From the NCBI GenBank assembly GCA_947000775.1, contig CAMQGK010000318.1, positions 7,184,501 to 7,248,500 on the forward strand: a stretch of 64,000 bases of DNA. The letters are read 5' to 3'. This document shows, in pieces, positions 46,563 to 59,060 of the stretch (within the stretch, counting starts at the first letter, position 1; every line of letters starts with the position of its first letter). This DNA comes from Pterois miles. Taxonomy: Eukaryota > Chordata > Actinopteri > Perciformes > Scorpaenidae. A program made the translations under genes and the position numbers. Below the pieces are notes generated by a model. That model had not been told where the DNA came from and ran no database searches. It saw only the letters and a program-made list of their open reading frames with translations.

Positions 46563-46846
46563 TAGGGATGCACGACATTGATGTTCGACTCTCTGATCAG
46601 GGAGCTGCACTTGTTCGCCTTCTCCTCCATCTTTATTGGTGGATCGTAAACCGACTTTAAAGGTGCACACCGCCACCTGCTGCATCGCAGTGTGAGGACG
46701 CTGCGCTTGTCGTCAATGAAAGCAATTTGGCTTCTTATTATCAGCCGCTAATTAATCAGCGATAATTTAATTATCAGAATAATAACACAAATTTCCAATT
46801 ACCGGCCAACAATTTATCAGGCCCGAAATATATTGTGCATCCCTAA
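46563..46846. mobile_element. hAT-like MITE, 284 bp, both ends
   Basis: TAGGGATGCACGA at the left and TATTGTGCATCCCTA at the right are perfect 11-bp inverted ends (TAGGGATGCAC). Length and end type fit a hAT non-autonomous element. The interior has no frame. No clean 8-bp target duplication is visible. Confidence 0.75.
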
Positions 46847-47663
46847 TTAAAATGAAGCAATGTCCTATCTTATGACTTTTCATCACAGGTGAAGAATTCA
46901 ACCAATGAGAGATTTTTAATTTCAGATAATATTAGATGTCAGCATACGAAGGATTTTTTAGAAGCCCAAGTGACAAATGCATCAGCTCACAAGCAAAAAA
47001 AAAAAACATCTATATTGTTTTTTCATTTAATAGTAGGTTTTTCTATCCCTCTTTCTATTCATTTTATGACTTAGCACCTAAAGTTCAAGAGTTGTAATTT
47101 ACTTTACAGAAGACCAAATAAATGCCCAAGAATCTGATAAAACTTTTAGCTCAACCCTCTCTGAAACCAAACAAAACTATATTCCAACACCACTGTTCAC
47201 TCCAAGAAAAAGACAACTGTTCATTAAAGAGGTATATCATAACTGCGATGTCTCAAATCTCTCACCGTGGCAGTGAAAGGCACCACACAGCATCCTCACT
47301 ACTCCTGCATCACCACAGATTCATGATTCAATGAAATCTAAGAGCCACAAGTGGACAGAAGGGTCATCAGATGAGTCACGGCTGGCATCTCATCGGCTCA
47401 CACAAACATCAACTCTGCTTCGTCAGAGGCAGAAAAGGTCATACAAAACAACATCAGAGGCTCCTCTCTCGGCCATGTTTCTTCAACCCCGCTACTCTCT
47501 TTTGATTTTGACCGGGGAGGACCACCAAGGGTTGTGATTGTTTGGAGCCATCTGTCTGCTACTCAAACACCCCAGGATTCCCTCAGGCTGAGTCTTTGGT
47601 CCTGGGACGTCATCTCTCCCAACTCTGCTCACTTTAACAACTTGTTCCTCTTTTTCATTTAGT

Positions 47664-47950
47664 TCTAGGGATGTTAATAATTAACCATTTAACCATTAAC
47701 TGAATTTTACCTGATTAACGCTAATCAGTTAAAAAGCCGAGCAAAACTCAGAGGAGTGGCTTGTCGCTTTTAGGAGAGAAGCTGGCGTCTCGTTAAAGGA
47801 CACTTCGGCATGCGGACAGTAGCAACCGATGATCGAAACAACACTCCACCCAACCACTCCACACCTTCCTCTAACTTTACAAAACTGGTAATCCAACATT
47901 CACACCCACTTCACGCCACGACTGGCCGGCTATGTGGAGGTAAGGAAGGA
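47664..47950 (+). repeat. hAT-like fragment
   Basis: TAGGGATGTTAATAATTAAC followed by AACCATTTAACCATTAACTG, like the start of the 13404 repeat. No right end found. Confidence 0.45.
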
Positions 47951-48333
47951 GCCATGGTTTGAACTCAATTTGTTACACAACTATTTGGGAACAACCATGT
48001 AGAGACCATCTGTGCACTGTCTGTATTTAAACAATAGACTCTGACTGTTAGATTACCTCTTGGCTGAAAAAATGCTTCCTGCCTCCTACTAGACAAAAAT
48101 AAATGAAATCATGTAATTTTATGGCTCTGGGTGTTTTAACACCATAATGTCATTCACTCCCAATGGGTAACTTCTACTCCTTGCTGACAGTGTGTATAGG
48201 AAGTTTCATAAATAAAGTCCAACTTCATTCTGAGAGATTTGATGGACATAATAATAAGCATTCATTCTAATGGCATATGCATATTTCATCATGTTACTGC
48301 ATATTTTGGGTCAGGGTTCTGCATGTATGCACG

Positions 48334-49397
48334 TACATTGCTGAAAAATACTTAATCATCACAGTATAACACCAAATCAGCTAAACTTAAGGGATAACAA
48401 CCCGTCCATTAGGGAGCACTAGTGATTGTGAATCATGCTCACCTGCTTTGGTGCAAATGAAAGTGACAGCAGGTGCAATGGAGAGGCAACAGCAAGACAA
48501 CCCCCAAACAGGGAATGGTTTTACATGTGGTGGCCGCAGACAAGTTGACAAGACTCCAAGTTGACAAGTCTCCTTTTCCTTCCTCACTGATTCTTCTCTA
48601 GTTTTGTGTTCTGCTAGTAGCCTTGTCACTACTTGTAGCATTAGCTACAAGTGGCTAATGTAGCTCTATCAGGTTGCACAGCTAGTCCAGGATGGCACAT
48701 CCATACATGCGGTCACAAGAAGGTTTGCCGTGTCTCCCATCACCATCTCAAGAGCATGGAGGAGAAACTAGGAGATTACATGAGGAGGGCTGGACAGGCC
48801 CAGCAGCAGGACTAGTATCAGCTCCTTTGTGCAAGGAGGAACAGGAGGAACACTGCTACAGCCCTACAAAATGACCTCCAGCAGGTTACTGGTGTGCATG
48901 TTTCTGTCAGAAATAGACTCCATGAGGGTGTCATGAGGGCCTGACATCCTCTAGAAAGACCTGGGATAACAGCCCAGCACCGCGAAGCTCGATTGGCATT
49001 CGCCAGAGAACACCAGAATTGGTAGGTCCGCCACTGGCGCCAAACCGCTCACACTGGATGATGTTAGAGGCAGCGTGATGTTCACAATGGCGTCTCCAGA
49101 CTCTTTCACGTCTGTCACATGTGCTCAGTGTGAACCTGCACTCATCTGGGAAGAGAACAAGGTGCCAATGGCGGACCCGAGCTGGGAGACAGCAAACTTC
49201 CTCAAGAAGGACAAAGCGAGAGCAACTGTCTGTGGCCACCACATGTACAACCATTCCCTTTTTTGGGGGGTTATGTTGCTGTTGCCTTTCCATTGCACCT
49301 GTTGTCACTTTCATTTGCACCAAAGCAGGTGATAACTGAGTTGGTGTTACACTGTGATGATTAAGTGTTTAATTATTTAATATTTTTGAGCAGTGTA
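48334..49397. mobile_element. Tc1-like foldback element with long inverted ends
   Basis: The ends (TACATTGCTGAAAAATAC at the left and the complement of TACACTGCTCAAAAATATTA at the right) carry TA target sites. Long inverted arms follow: CACCTGCTTTGGTGCAAATG, GACAGCAGGTGCAATGGAGA and GGGAATGGTTTTACATGTGG at 48440-48520 and their complements at 49212-49345. The plus strand from 48665 to 49024 reads as transposase (TQDG-type QLVQDGTSIHAVTRRFAVSP), but 49025-49170 is inverted, giving WHLVLFPDECRFTLSTCDRR on the minus strand. It is a rearranged, non-autonomous derivative. Confidence 0.75.
48665..49185 (+). pseudogene. Rearranged Tc1-like transposase remnant
   Basis: The plus-strand part holds the helix-turn-helix text (QLVQDGTSIH, RRFAVSPITISRAW) and CARRNRRNTATAL-like linker text. 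The catalytic-core part (FPDECRFTLSTCDRRERVWR, including the first catalytic aspartate) lies on the opposite strand. The junctions sit at near-inverted copies of GTCCGCCACTGGCGCC (49026) and GGTGCCAATGGCGGACC (49169). No functional protein is possible. Confidence 0.65.
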
Positions 49398-50124
49398 TAT
49401 ATGCACATATGTGCATGCATCTATGCACACATATTCTTCTTCGACCTCAAAACCAACTCCCACCTGTAAAGTAGTACATCCACATGTATTTCACTGATGA
49501 AATGTACCTTTGCTGAAACTATCTGCTCTCTTAGTCTGTATTTGTGCTCTTCTCGTCTGTATTCTGTATCTGTAGTCTCTCCTACACTGCTGTCACAAGC
49601 CATTTTCCCCCCATAGGAACTATTAATGTGTGAATGTTATTGTCCTGGCTTCTGTTCAGCTCATCCACTCACAGCTGCCTGAGCCACCTGATGATCTATC
49701 CGCAAACAGTGGTTTTACAGGCAACTGTAAAAGTAGTACATTTATCATGCCTAAGGCAGTGTTAATCTAGGATTAGTCTCGTATAGCCACAGCGCTGTGT
49801 GCTATGTGCTAAGGAAATGTCTGGCTCAACACATTATCATACTGGTAGACAGAGTTATTCTAATACTGATACCAGACTCATCAGTATCAGAAAAGCTTCC
49901 AACACCAACCCAAAATTTGGGTCATGATCGGTCTATGACGCACCGATGCAATACCATAATTTGTTAACCCCCCCCCCCCCCAAAAAAAAAAAAAACTGTT
50001 CTCTCCAGTATGAATTCTCACATGCATCTTCAATTTCCTGTTTTGTGTTTCAACAGGGTATCTAAAATGCTGCCGTACAAGTGATTGGAAAGATGGAGGG
50101 GCGCAAATGCACTAACTGCACCAG
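49398..50124. other. Unassigned sequence with poly(C)-poly(A) junction
   Basis: The junction at 49968-49995 is about 14 C then 14 A. The region from 49860 to 49960 (CTGATACCAGACTCATCAGT, ATCGGTCTATGACGCACCGA) looks like a hAT-type end. No gene. Confidence 0.45.
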
Positions 50125-50400
50125 CACTAGGGATTTAATGGTGAGGAAATTTTCCACTGGTTAATAAACTTGTGACAGCATCGGTGTTACCGATTACTGG
50201 ACAGTTTACAAGAAAAGACGAGAGTCAACATGTGTAGTGTTCTTACCGTGATCTTTACCGTCAGGCGGCGGTGTGTCTGGCCTCTCTGGTTCAGCTTTCG
50301 CTGCAGGGCCACAGGTGTCTACCTGGCGCCACACATCGGCTGTGACCGCTCGGTCCTCCACACAGCGATTAACGCTACCTCATTAACGTTATAGTTCCCT
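50125..50400 (+). repeat. Decayed hAT-like repeat
   Basis: TAGGGATTTAATGGTGAGGA, TTTTCCACTGGTTAATAAAC and a GC-rich centre (GTCAGGCGGCGGTGTGTCTG). Right end not found. Confidence 0.4.
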
Positions 50401-52920
50401 TATAACACTGGATTTAAAAAATGACACCAAATCCTCTGCCATCTGCTGACCTGACTCCTTATGATGCATTCACTTTCAGTTTGTGCTACTGATACACTCT
50501 AATAACTATTAAGAAATTATAACTTAGATTTTATTTATGTAGAAAAATTGTGTCTGACCACATTTAACACTGGTAACACAGACTAACATGACAAGACTAA
50601 GAGTGATTGCATTTACACTTCAAAACCAAAAATCTTTGTTTTCCACAGAGTTTATTTTCTGCAATAATCCAAAACCCAATGGAAAAATTGGCTTTTTGTC
50701 GAGGGAACCAGGGCAATGCTATCATCCTGGTTGGCCTAGAAATACACGTCATCCCTGGAGCGCTCTATATATCAGACAACATGCAGTAAAATGGCTTTTA
50801 AGAGACTGTACACATTGCCCATTCATGCTGTAAAATTAGTTTCCCCTGTAAGAGTTAAGTTAGATGTTAGACGTTAGAAGTTAGATATGATTTAACCTGA
50901 CTACATTTGGTGTTATGCCAGAGAGGTGGTGCGTAAAGCTGTAAAGAAGGTCTTACTTTTGTGATGACAGCAGCATGGTTCCCTTTTTTGGAGCTTTTTT
51001 TTTCCCAGATGGACACTAGTTAGTACTGTACATATAGCATTTGAACTGATGATATCAACAGGGCCAAGCTTTTGACTATATCCTACGTCGAATGAAGTGG
51101 TTTTAAAGAAGAATGCAACAGGCCCGGCTTTACCCCCATACTGTTATCCTTTAATCAGAAAATCAGAGGAAGACCTATTTTGTCATTTATGGGGGCTCTT
51201 ACATCAATATGTGCTCCTTCTAGTGCTTTTAAAATTTAACTAATGGTCAACGGCAGCATTTGTCACAGACTCGCTTCACCAAACAAAATCAGAAGCTTCT
51301 TCATTTGCAATGTTTGACAAGATCCACTTCACATGGTGAAATGAGGGCATTCCAGCTCTGTGCTGCACTTAAATAAAAGAGCTATGTCATATTGTATCGT
51401 TCATGTGAATCGACAATTCACCTTTTACACTGTTCGCTCTTCATCGGCAGGAATTAAGCCTGAAATTTCTCCTTTTTTTTCTGGGCCCACATCATTTAAT
51501 TTATGGTTCCTTTGCAAGAGTATAGATCAGTTTTTATATATTTTTGCCATCTAATTTAGAAAATTGGGGTCCTTTGCAATTATATATACATAAATTAAAT
51601 AATACATTGACCAGGCCCCTATGTTAATAAACATATTTTGTATTGTATCTTCCAAAGCATTAATAATGAACCTTTTTTTCACAGAATAAGCAATGAAACA
51701 GTGAGTTTCATTTCTTTGTGAGGCTAATACGGGTCATAACTGTATCCATTAGCAATGCAAAATAATACAAAAAGCACAGATACCCTTTCAAGATGAGCTC
51801 ATTCTGTGCATTTTATTATCAAAATGTCATTTTAGGTCTTTTTAAAAATGTTTTGTGGAGGTTGTATTAGATGGGTAGCATCAGTATGAAATTAAACTTT
51901 TCTTTACTTTTATGCCAGTGTCTTCTAGGTCCAAGCATATTATCAAACCTCATTCATCTGGCACACAATTACAGAAAAATGATGAAAAGTACGTCATAAT
52001 CGTACATGACTCAGGTCAAGTGATATTAGGCGGACATAACTTAGACAGTTAAAATGTTCCCTTTCTGTCCAATTATTGGTGAAAGCTTTTAGCAAATAAA
52101 CACACACAATTAGTAGTTCTGAACATATGATGATGCGAAGCCACCCACACTCACTCTGCCGGCTGGTTTGCTCTTCTTCCTTGTAAAAGTATTCTGTCAA
52201 ACAGTTTGTCCTGAAACGAGCCACCAAGGAGAATGAAACGTGATGATGTTCGATTTTTACTTTCTTTAACAACCAGCTCCACGTCATAATAGCTGCTCAG
52301 ACTCTGACCAAGACACGGACCCAAACATAAAATTGCATAAAAACTGGGCCCCGAAGGTAATTCGATCCAAAATGGAGTTTTTACGGTGTAATGTGGCTTT
52401 ATGGTTGTGAGCTGCCATTAATTTTCATTGCCAACAACCATTTGAAGGTACTTTAGTTGTCGAATTTAACATGCCAGTGGCCCAGTTGGGTTGGGTGAGC
52501 AGGGTGCATGCAACGTCGCGAGGGAAGTGACCATTTTCAGCAGCTCAGTCATTAATTTGGGGGTAGGGACTTTCTCTTGCTCTGGTGAGTTGTGAACGAG
52601 AGACTGAACAAATCATATGAAGGAAATTGTCTTGTCATGACGGAGCACTGTGAGCGTGCAATCGCATCAACGTGTCGGCCTGGTAAAACTAGTCCTAAAT
52701 TTACTATTAATCTTTTACAAAAGCAAATTAAAGAGAAACAATTCTGAAAAACGAGTCAAACTTGCCATTTACATCGTTGTGCATAGGGAGACCTGTCGCT
52801 GCAAAGCCTACAGCGGAGACAGAAGGATTTATGAGGCAGCAGCGAGCTGTAGAGTCACTTTATTAGCTGGCAGACATCTTTTGTGGGCAGGTGCTCAGCC
52901 GTGTTTTTACTGCCACTGCT
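50401..52920. other. Unassigned sequence, largely unique
   Basis: No gene, exon pair or repeat recognised. The part 52330-52640 (TCCAAAATGGAGTTTTTACG, AGCTGCCATTAATTTTCATT) is complex and repeat-free, a conserved-element candidate without direct support. Confidence 0.35.
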
Positions 52921-52948
52921 CTCCTCCTCCTCCTCCTCCTCCTCCTCA
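52921..52948. repeat. (CTC)n microsatellite
   Basis: About nine CTC units, which also provide a polypyrimidine tract ahead of the exon candidate at 52966. Confidence 0.9.
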
Positions 52949-52965
52949 ATCTCTCATCATTCTAG

Positions 52966-52995
52966 CAAACCCTTGAGTCCTCGTCAAGGACGATG
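52966..52995 (+). CDS. Candidate 30-bp microexon (partial gene)
   Basis: An acceptor (CTCATCATTCTAG, ending 52965, after the CTC tract) and the consensus donor GTAAGT at 52996 bound 30 bases. Phase 0 reads QTLESSSRTM; the others are not excluded. Length divisible by three fits a cassette microexon. The flanking microsatellite also makes a chance acceptor likely. Gene not recognised. Confidence 0.3.
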
Positions 52996-53454
52996 GTAAG
53001 TCTCTGGTTTGTGTGTACACATGCACACACACATGAAAAGGGATGCAAAAGATGCTCTCTAGTACATGTAGACTTCCGTCAAGGCTGTGTTTCCAAAAGA
53101 ATCAAAAGACTAGAGACACAAAGTCAGGCCAAATGCAACCAGTTTCTCACAAAGGTACACGAGTTGTTGAGTCACAGATGTTGACTCACTTGGAGTATAC
53201 GTAGGTAAGTCTGTTTTAAACCCATGAATCATGAAGCACACATTTATCTGTCCTTTGAGGGCCTGAACTGTACAATTACAATATCACTTCTGTTTCTAGT
53301 TTTCCCTGAGACTAAGGTGATGTGGTATAGAGGTGTGAGAAAATATTGATTCGTGAGTACTGCGATATTATGTACTGTGATACTGTATCAATCAATTTTT
53401 AATTAATGTCTTAAATATCTGACAGGCTGCTATTCGATCTTTCTGAGGCTGCAG

Positions 53455-53672
53455 CAAGTTCAGCTTTAAAGCTAGAATGAAGATATTGGCTCTCCAGAAG
53501 GAAGCCAAATAACACTTCAAATTGAATTGAAATTGACTAGATTTTGGTGACGACAAACTGTCCTGGTCATTTTGACTTCTGGCGTCAATATATTTGAATG
53601 AAATTGGGCTCTATGGGTACCCATGAGTCTCCCTTTTACAGACATGCCTACTCCCGTGCAGTTTTGGGCAAA
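53455..53672 (+). mobile_element. TIR-A remnant
   Basis: CTTTAAAGCTAGAATGAAGA, GGGCTCTATGGGTACCCATG and AGTCTCCCTTTTACAGACAT. It is decayed and 3'-truncated, ending shortly before the SINE at 53704. Confidence 0.65.
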
Positions 53673-53703
53673 CATGCAGATTTTTGCATGCAGTATAAAT
53701 GTG

Positions 53704-54044
53704 TTAGGGCTGCACGGTGGTGCAGTGGTTAGCGCTGTCGCCTCACAGCAAGAGGGTCGCAGGTACGAATCCGGCTTGGGACTCTTCTGTGTGGAGTTTG
53801 CATGTTCTCCCCATGTAAGCGTGGGTTTTTTCCGGGTACTCCGGCTTCCTCCCACAGTCCAAAGACATGCTGTTTAGGTTAATTGATGACTCTAAATTGC
53901 CCGTAGGTGTGAATGTGAGCGTGAATGGTTGTCTGTCTATATGTTGTCTGTCTCTATGTGCCCTGCGATGAACCGACGACCTGTCCAGGGTGAACCCCGC
54001 CTTCGCCCACTGCCAGCTGGGATTGGCTCCAGCCCCCCTATTCT
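53704..54044 (+). repeat. SINE/L2-type copy with tRNA head, 3'-truncated
   Basis: GGGCTGCACGGTGGTGCAGT through CTGGGATTGGCTCCAGCCCC, then stops before the ATGG tail. It shares with 884-1262 the phrase GTCTGTCTATATGTTGTCTG. Confidence 0.85.
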
Positions 54045-54073
54045 AAAATGGTGTATTTCTGGTGTATTTATAC

Positions 54074-54551
54074 TAGAGGTCGACCGATATGTTTTTTTTT
54101 TTTTATGGTTGATGCCAATGCCAATTTTTTACAGGATCAGAACAGCTGATGGTCAGTATATGATGCACATGTTTTTTTTTTTTTTTTTTGCAGATATCTT
54201 TGGCTGGTTTTCTTTTTTGCCCTCCATCTGATAAAATATAACAGCTTAATATCAACAAATGACGTAAAACAATTAATAACCTAAATAATCATTTGTAGAA
54301 CAACACTTATGGTCTGTCTCTCCAATCTGCATTTTGTGTCTGCATGGTTTCTCCCAGTTAGGATGTTGTTCTTCTCACACACTCTAGCAAAGGTTCCTGG
54401 GGGAATTATGGGGTTGTGGGGGGAGGGAGTTTAAAAGGGGGGAAAAAAAGGGGGGGGCCAGGCCTCTTCTAATCAGCTTAATATGCTCAGGCATCGACCG
54501 ATCCGATCATAAAACGACAAAAAATCGTCCCGATTAATCGCTCGACCTGTG
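54074..54551. mobile_element. hAT-like MITE with TCGACC ends
   Basis: Left end CTAGAGGTCGACCGATATG and a weaker complement at the right (AATCGCTCGACCTGTG). Two long T-runs and a G-rich patch (54395-54460) lie inside. Confidence 0.5.
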
Positions 54552-54621
54552 TTTTCAGTTTTCCCAAAATTTGATTTTTAAAAAAACACAGTATAACGCC
54601 CTGCTTGCAGTATCGCAATAT

Positions 54622-54918
54622 AAGAAGAAGAAGAAGATATTCCTTTATTAGTCCCACAGTGGGGAAATTCAGTTTTACACTCTGTTGTTCACACACAGTA
54701 CATATACATGCGTCAATGTGTCAGAGTGAGGGGGCTGCTCCTGACAAGCGCCCAGAGCAGTTGGGGGTTTGGTGCCTTGCTCAGGGGCACCTCGGCAGTG
54801 CCCAAGAGGTAAACTGGCACCTCTCCAGCAACCAGTTGGTCTTGGTCCATGGGGGACTTGAACCGGCGTCCTCCGCGTCCTAACCCAAGTCCTTACCGAC
54901 TGAGCTACTGCCGCCCCC
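54622..54918 (-). repeat. tRNA-derived SINE with CTT tail, minus strand
   Basis: Inverted copy of the 31826 element: AAGAAGAAGAAGAAGATATT, then CCTTTATTAGTCCCACAGTG, GGGTTTGGTGCCTTGCTCAG, and the tRNA head ACTGAGCTACTGCCGCC at the end. Confidence 0.85.
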
Positions 54919-56739
54919 AATAATAATGAATTGCTACCACCAGATTCTTGACAAGACATTTTCTAACATGGAAACATGTTCTACACACCCATTTGCCAGA
55001 ACTGAACATTGATTATTCAGCAGCACTCTTACTTCCAGTGATAATGTTCTTCAATTTTGATTGATTATTTCTGAATTTCTGAGTTTGACAAATGAGGTAT
55101 AGCTAAAGTACAATTAAAGTTAGGCAACACATTTATTAAAGTAATGGTGTGTCGTCTTGCCAGGAGTTAAAGTTAGTGAAACGTCTGATACCAGCTGATG
55201 AGCTTATCTTAGCACACACTGGAAACAGGAGGAAACAGCTAGCCTGCCTCTGTCCTAAGGTACAAAATGATAACTAACTAACTAGTGTTACACTGTGTAT
55301 TATAGCATTACGTACATAATTTCCGTATTATTCTATTTCCTTATGTTTATACAAGGGTAACTTTATTTATCCCCCCCCCCCGGGATAAATGAAGTTTTTC
55401 TGATTCTGAAAAAATGTCATAACTCATATTAACTAGTTTACGTAGTATTATACACCTGACTATTTCTGGTTACAAAGCAATCATCTCATCTTACGCTCCA
55501 CAACAAAAGAAATACACTGTATGTATTCTCCAAAAAGACAAACTATTCCTCTAAACTTTGATTTCCATTTGAATGGCCATTTGATGTTGTACCAAATGTA
55601 CTATTACTACAGAAAGCTTACAACACTGATGTATTTCTGCTTTGTAGTCTGAGGTAATAATAATTCACAATGGGGCTGTCATAATATTGTCATAACTAAA
55701 TCTGAAATGACTCAGCATTGGCATTCTGTAATTCAAATCATGCATTTTGATTAATGATGAAAGAAAGGTGTACATAAAGTTGTCTTTCAGCACTGTTCAC
55801 TTAATTAAGGGGACATTTTTAAAAGGAAATTAAGATGAGATGAACTGTAAATAGTAAATCACGGAGCTAAAACTTTACACGCGGCGAAGGAGAAAGGACA
55901 CTCATCACCCTATTAGTTTATTGCCTTATCTGTAGGGTAATTTAAACCAATTGCTTCAGGTCCAACGCTGTCACCCTCTGTGAGGAGGTTGTGCTTGCCA
56001 AATGAGGTGGTAGGTCCTACTGTACACTTTCAATTGTCTGTGGACAAGCAGCAATATAAGAGTTACGACTGCTCTTGGTGGGTCAGCGTCTCAGTCGAAG
56101 TTAGTTGAAATGTTTATGGTCCCAAAGAGACTTTGCCTTCCACACCTAATGAGCTCGCAGAATAATGAACACAGTTCAACATAAGTAGCAAGAAAAGAAA
56201 AAAAAAAAAAAAAAAAACACAACTCACTCTAAATGATGCTACGGTCACATTTGACATACTTTTCATTACTTTCTACTTAAACTGATTGATGGATGGCATC
56301 GTGTATCACTAGTGAGAAGTAGGAGAGAGAGAAGATGGTAGATTGACTATGCCGTTTGATATTCTTTAATGTACACCATTGTCTTTAATCAAATCACACA
56401 ACACAAACACTAAAAACATTATTTATAGTGTTGGCAGGCCTCAAAGGTGGAGCCAAAACCTAAAAACTGTTTTGTCAGACCTTCTTCACCCACCAGTGAC
56501 CTACTATGATGTACATTTTTGGCCACATCCCATCTCCTACCCCGCCTCACACAGACCAGGGCTGCTGTGTATTGGCTTGAATCTGATACTATATGTGTCA
56601 TGATACAGCAGTAATGATTCAGTATATTGCCATACTGTTAGGGAGGCGTTAAGGAAAACTCTCGTGTTGTGAAGAACACACCAGACACACCATTTTAGAA
56701 CAAAAATGGCATATTTCTACTGCATGCAAAATGGTTTTC
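54919..56739. other. Unassigned non-coding sequence
   Basis: No gene or repeat recognised, apart from a C-run (about 55370-55382) and an A-run (about 56197-56217). Confidence 0.4.
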
Positions 56740-56960
56740 ACCCCAAACTGCATGTGATTATCATAAAGTGGGCAAATCTTGAGGTCAGAGGTCAAGGGAC
56801 CCCTTTGATTATGACCATGACAGTTTTTCCCCACCAAAGTTTTGCGTACGTTAGCCTCCTTCACAACAAGCTTGCAGGAAATGGTTGGTGCCAATGGATT
56901 CCTGAGGTTTTCTAGTTTCATATAACACCAGCGCTACAACCTCTGAAAGACAGAATGGCG
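56740..56960 (-). mobile_element. TIR-A fragment
   Basis: CAAACTGCATGTGATTATCA, CTTGAGGTCAGAGGTCAAGG and AGTTTCATATAACACCAG in minus orientation. Both ends are missing. Confidence 0.75.
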
Positions 56961-59060
56961 GCCATAAAAAAAAGCTCAATTAAAAATTCATAGTGTTTTG
57001 GTAAATCAATACAGTATCACATACATAATACTAATGTGTATCGATGTTTTAACATCCCCAACACAGACATCAACAAAAATCCATCATCAACAACATCAAC
57101 TTTCGGGTGTTGCACATGACCACCTGTTACCATGTGACCAAAGTCCTTTACCTGCGTCACATAATAACACTGGGATACAGCTGAAAGCTTTGGGCATAGT
57201 GACCCACAAGTTTAGCATATTTTATCGGAAATGTGCTTCCAAGGTCAAGAATGAACCTCCATGCGTATGAATAAAAATATAATGGCATGCATATGCATGT
57301 TAATGGTTTAAGTGGTTCATCATTCCCAGTTCAGTTGTGCACCCTGTACTCAGGCACAGTTTGCCTTGGTTTAGGGGCTCATTGAACCCCTAGAAATGCA
57401 TCTGCAGTATATATTTTTTTAATAACGAATAACTAATAATTTATTGTAATGACGGATAATATCAACCTTATTGTGTCTTAGTGACAGAATAAAAAACAAC
57501 AAGATAAGAGAGTATAGATTTGTGATATTTTTTATTTACTTTGCCTGATAACATCGGACAGTCTCTGTCCAAACACCATTAAATGTGCATTTCTGTTATG
57601 TCATGTAAACAACCCCGTAACTATCAGCTGTGTGGTCAAGATCAGACCAGAGATGTAGCCACTTAAAAGATGGGTGAGTAGTACTTGCTCTCTTCTAATG
57701 TTAGTGTTTTTTAAACAGAAAACACAGGTTGTATACTGCAATATTTACTGAAAATGACATACAGATACATACATAATGGCTCCTGGTGATGTCCCTCCAG
57801 CCAGCTGCCACCTTATTTAGGTGTTTGTAGTGAAATGAGGAGGTATCGTACCAGATTACTCCTCATTTCAACCTCACCAATCAGCCATTCCTCATCCGCC
57901 GGAATAAGGAATAAATGGAAACAGGGCAAAAGTTTAGCTCCAAACGTCGCGCTGCGCAGCACTTGCTTGTAGTTTCATCCAATAGAAAACAATGCAGTCA
58001 AACCGATTCTGTCACTGACATTTACTTGCATTGCAGTCTGATTGAAGGGTGTAATATGTAGGCTACAAACATCCTAATATATTAGACTCACTGCGTTGTA
58101 CACATTGCATTCCCTCTAAATTTTATTTTTTGTAAACCCCCAACATTAAAGTTCAAACTGCACCTATGTCTGAACTGCCTCGACCACCACCATTTACACT
58201 GCACTGTGCAAAAGCAGAGCACTGAGAAAACATTGTGGCATGCAAAGGCCATCCCTTGTTCAGCATTGCAAGACAGAAGCGTTCACTTTGTTCCTGCTGG
58301 TCAACAAGCTAGCTAATAGCCTTGACCAAAGAGTTCATAAACACTAACAGCTTTTTGATGGGCTGAACACAGGAAGGAACAACCACAAAAACACTAGAGA
58401 CTCCTGCAGCATGGCACACAAGGCAGTGAGCAATTAAAACGGCACAAAAATGATTTCTATTGTATCTCTGTTGGAGGTACGATGGCAGGGCATATTTTTC
58501 AGGTCCAAAAATGATGAAATTTCTTGCTTAATGTTCAGTCTGCTGGTAAGTGAGAGAAGCAAACTTTCCTCTTTTGTCTACAAAGTTGCCACAAGTGCCC
58601 TGCTAGGCCAGTATGAGAACCTGCTAAGACATTACAAGCCTTCTCACCGTCCCCTGTCTGGTCTTTGTAAACCATGCAAGGATGTGTTAGCCAAATGGGC
58701 CCCAACGGCTGTCTCTGGGGGGTCAGTTTGCTAAGTAGTAAACCTGTGTTCTGTCAGGTGTCGTTAACATCCAGCGGGACTGTGAGAAGACCTGTCACAA
58801 CTACGAGTAATGGATGTCTTCTCCGCTGATTGCTAGCAGGGATGGAGTCAGCACAGCCAGCAAATTAGAAGTGACATCTTGATGGAGGCAAAGCAGGAGG
58901 CGCAGCTGGGCACACAAGTTTTAGATGGAGGAAGAGGGAAGCTTGGAAAGTAGAGGAAAATGAGGAGAAGAGATAAAAGGAGAAGAGCGGTGGATCCAAA
59001 CAGGCACAGTAGATCAGAGACTCTTTCAAAGGACTGATAAATAGCGTAGCCTATATACAG
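56961..59060. other. Unassigned non-coding sequence
   Basis: An open frame of 94 codons (58450-58734) is the longest outside repeats and low complexity here, but has no family-like motif or splice support that I can recognise; it may be chance. The rest has no clear feature. Confidence 0.35.

Noticed and set aside
58450..58734. 94-codon open frame outside repeats
   Set aside because: No splice support, no recognisable motif, and one such frame is expected by chance in 64 kb.
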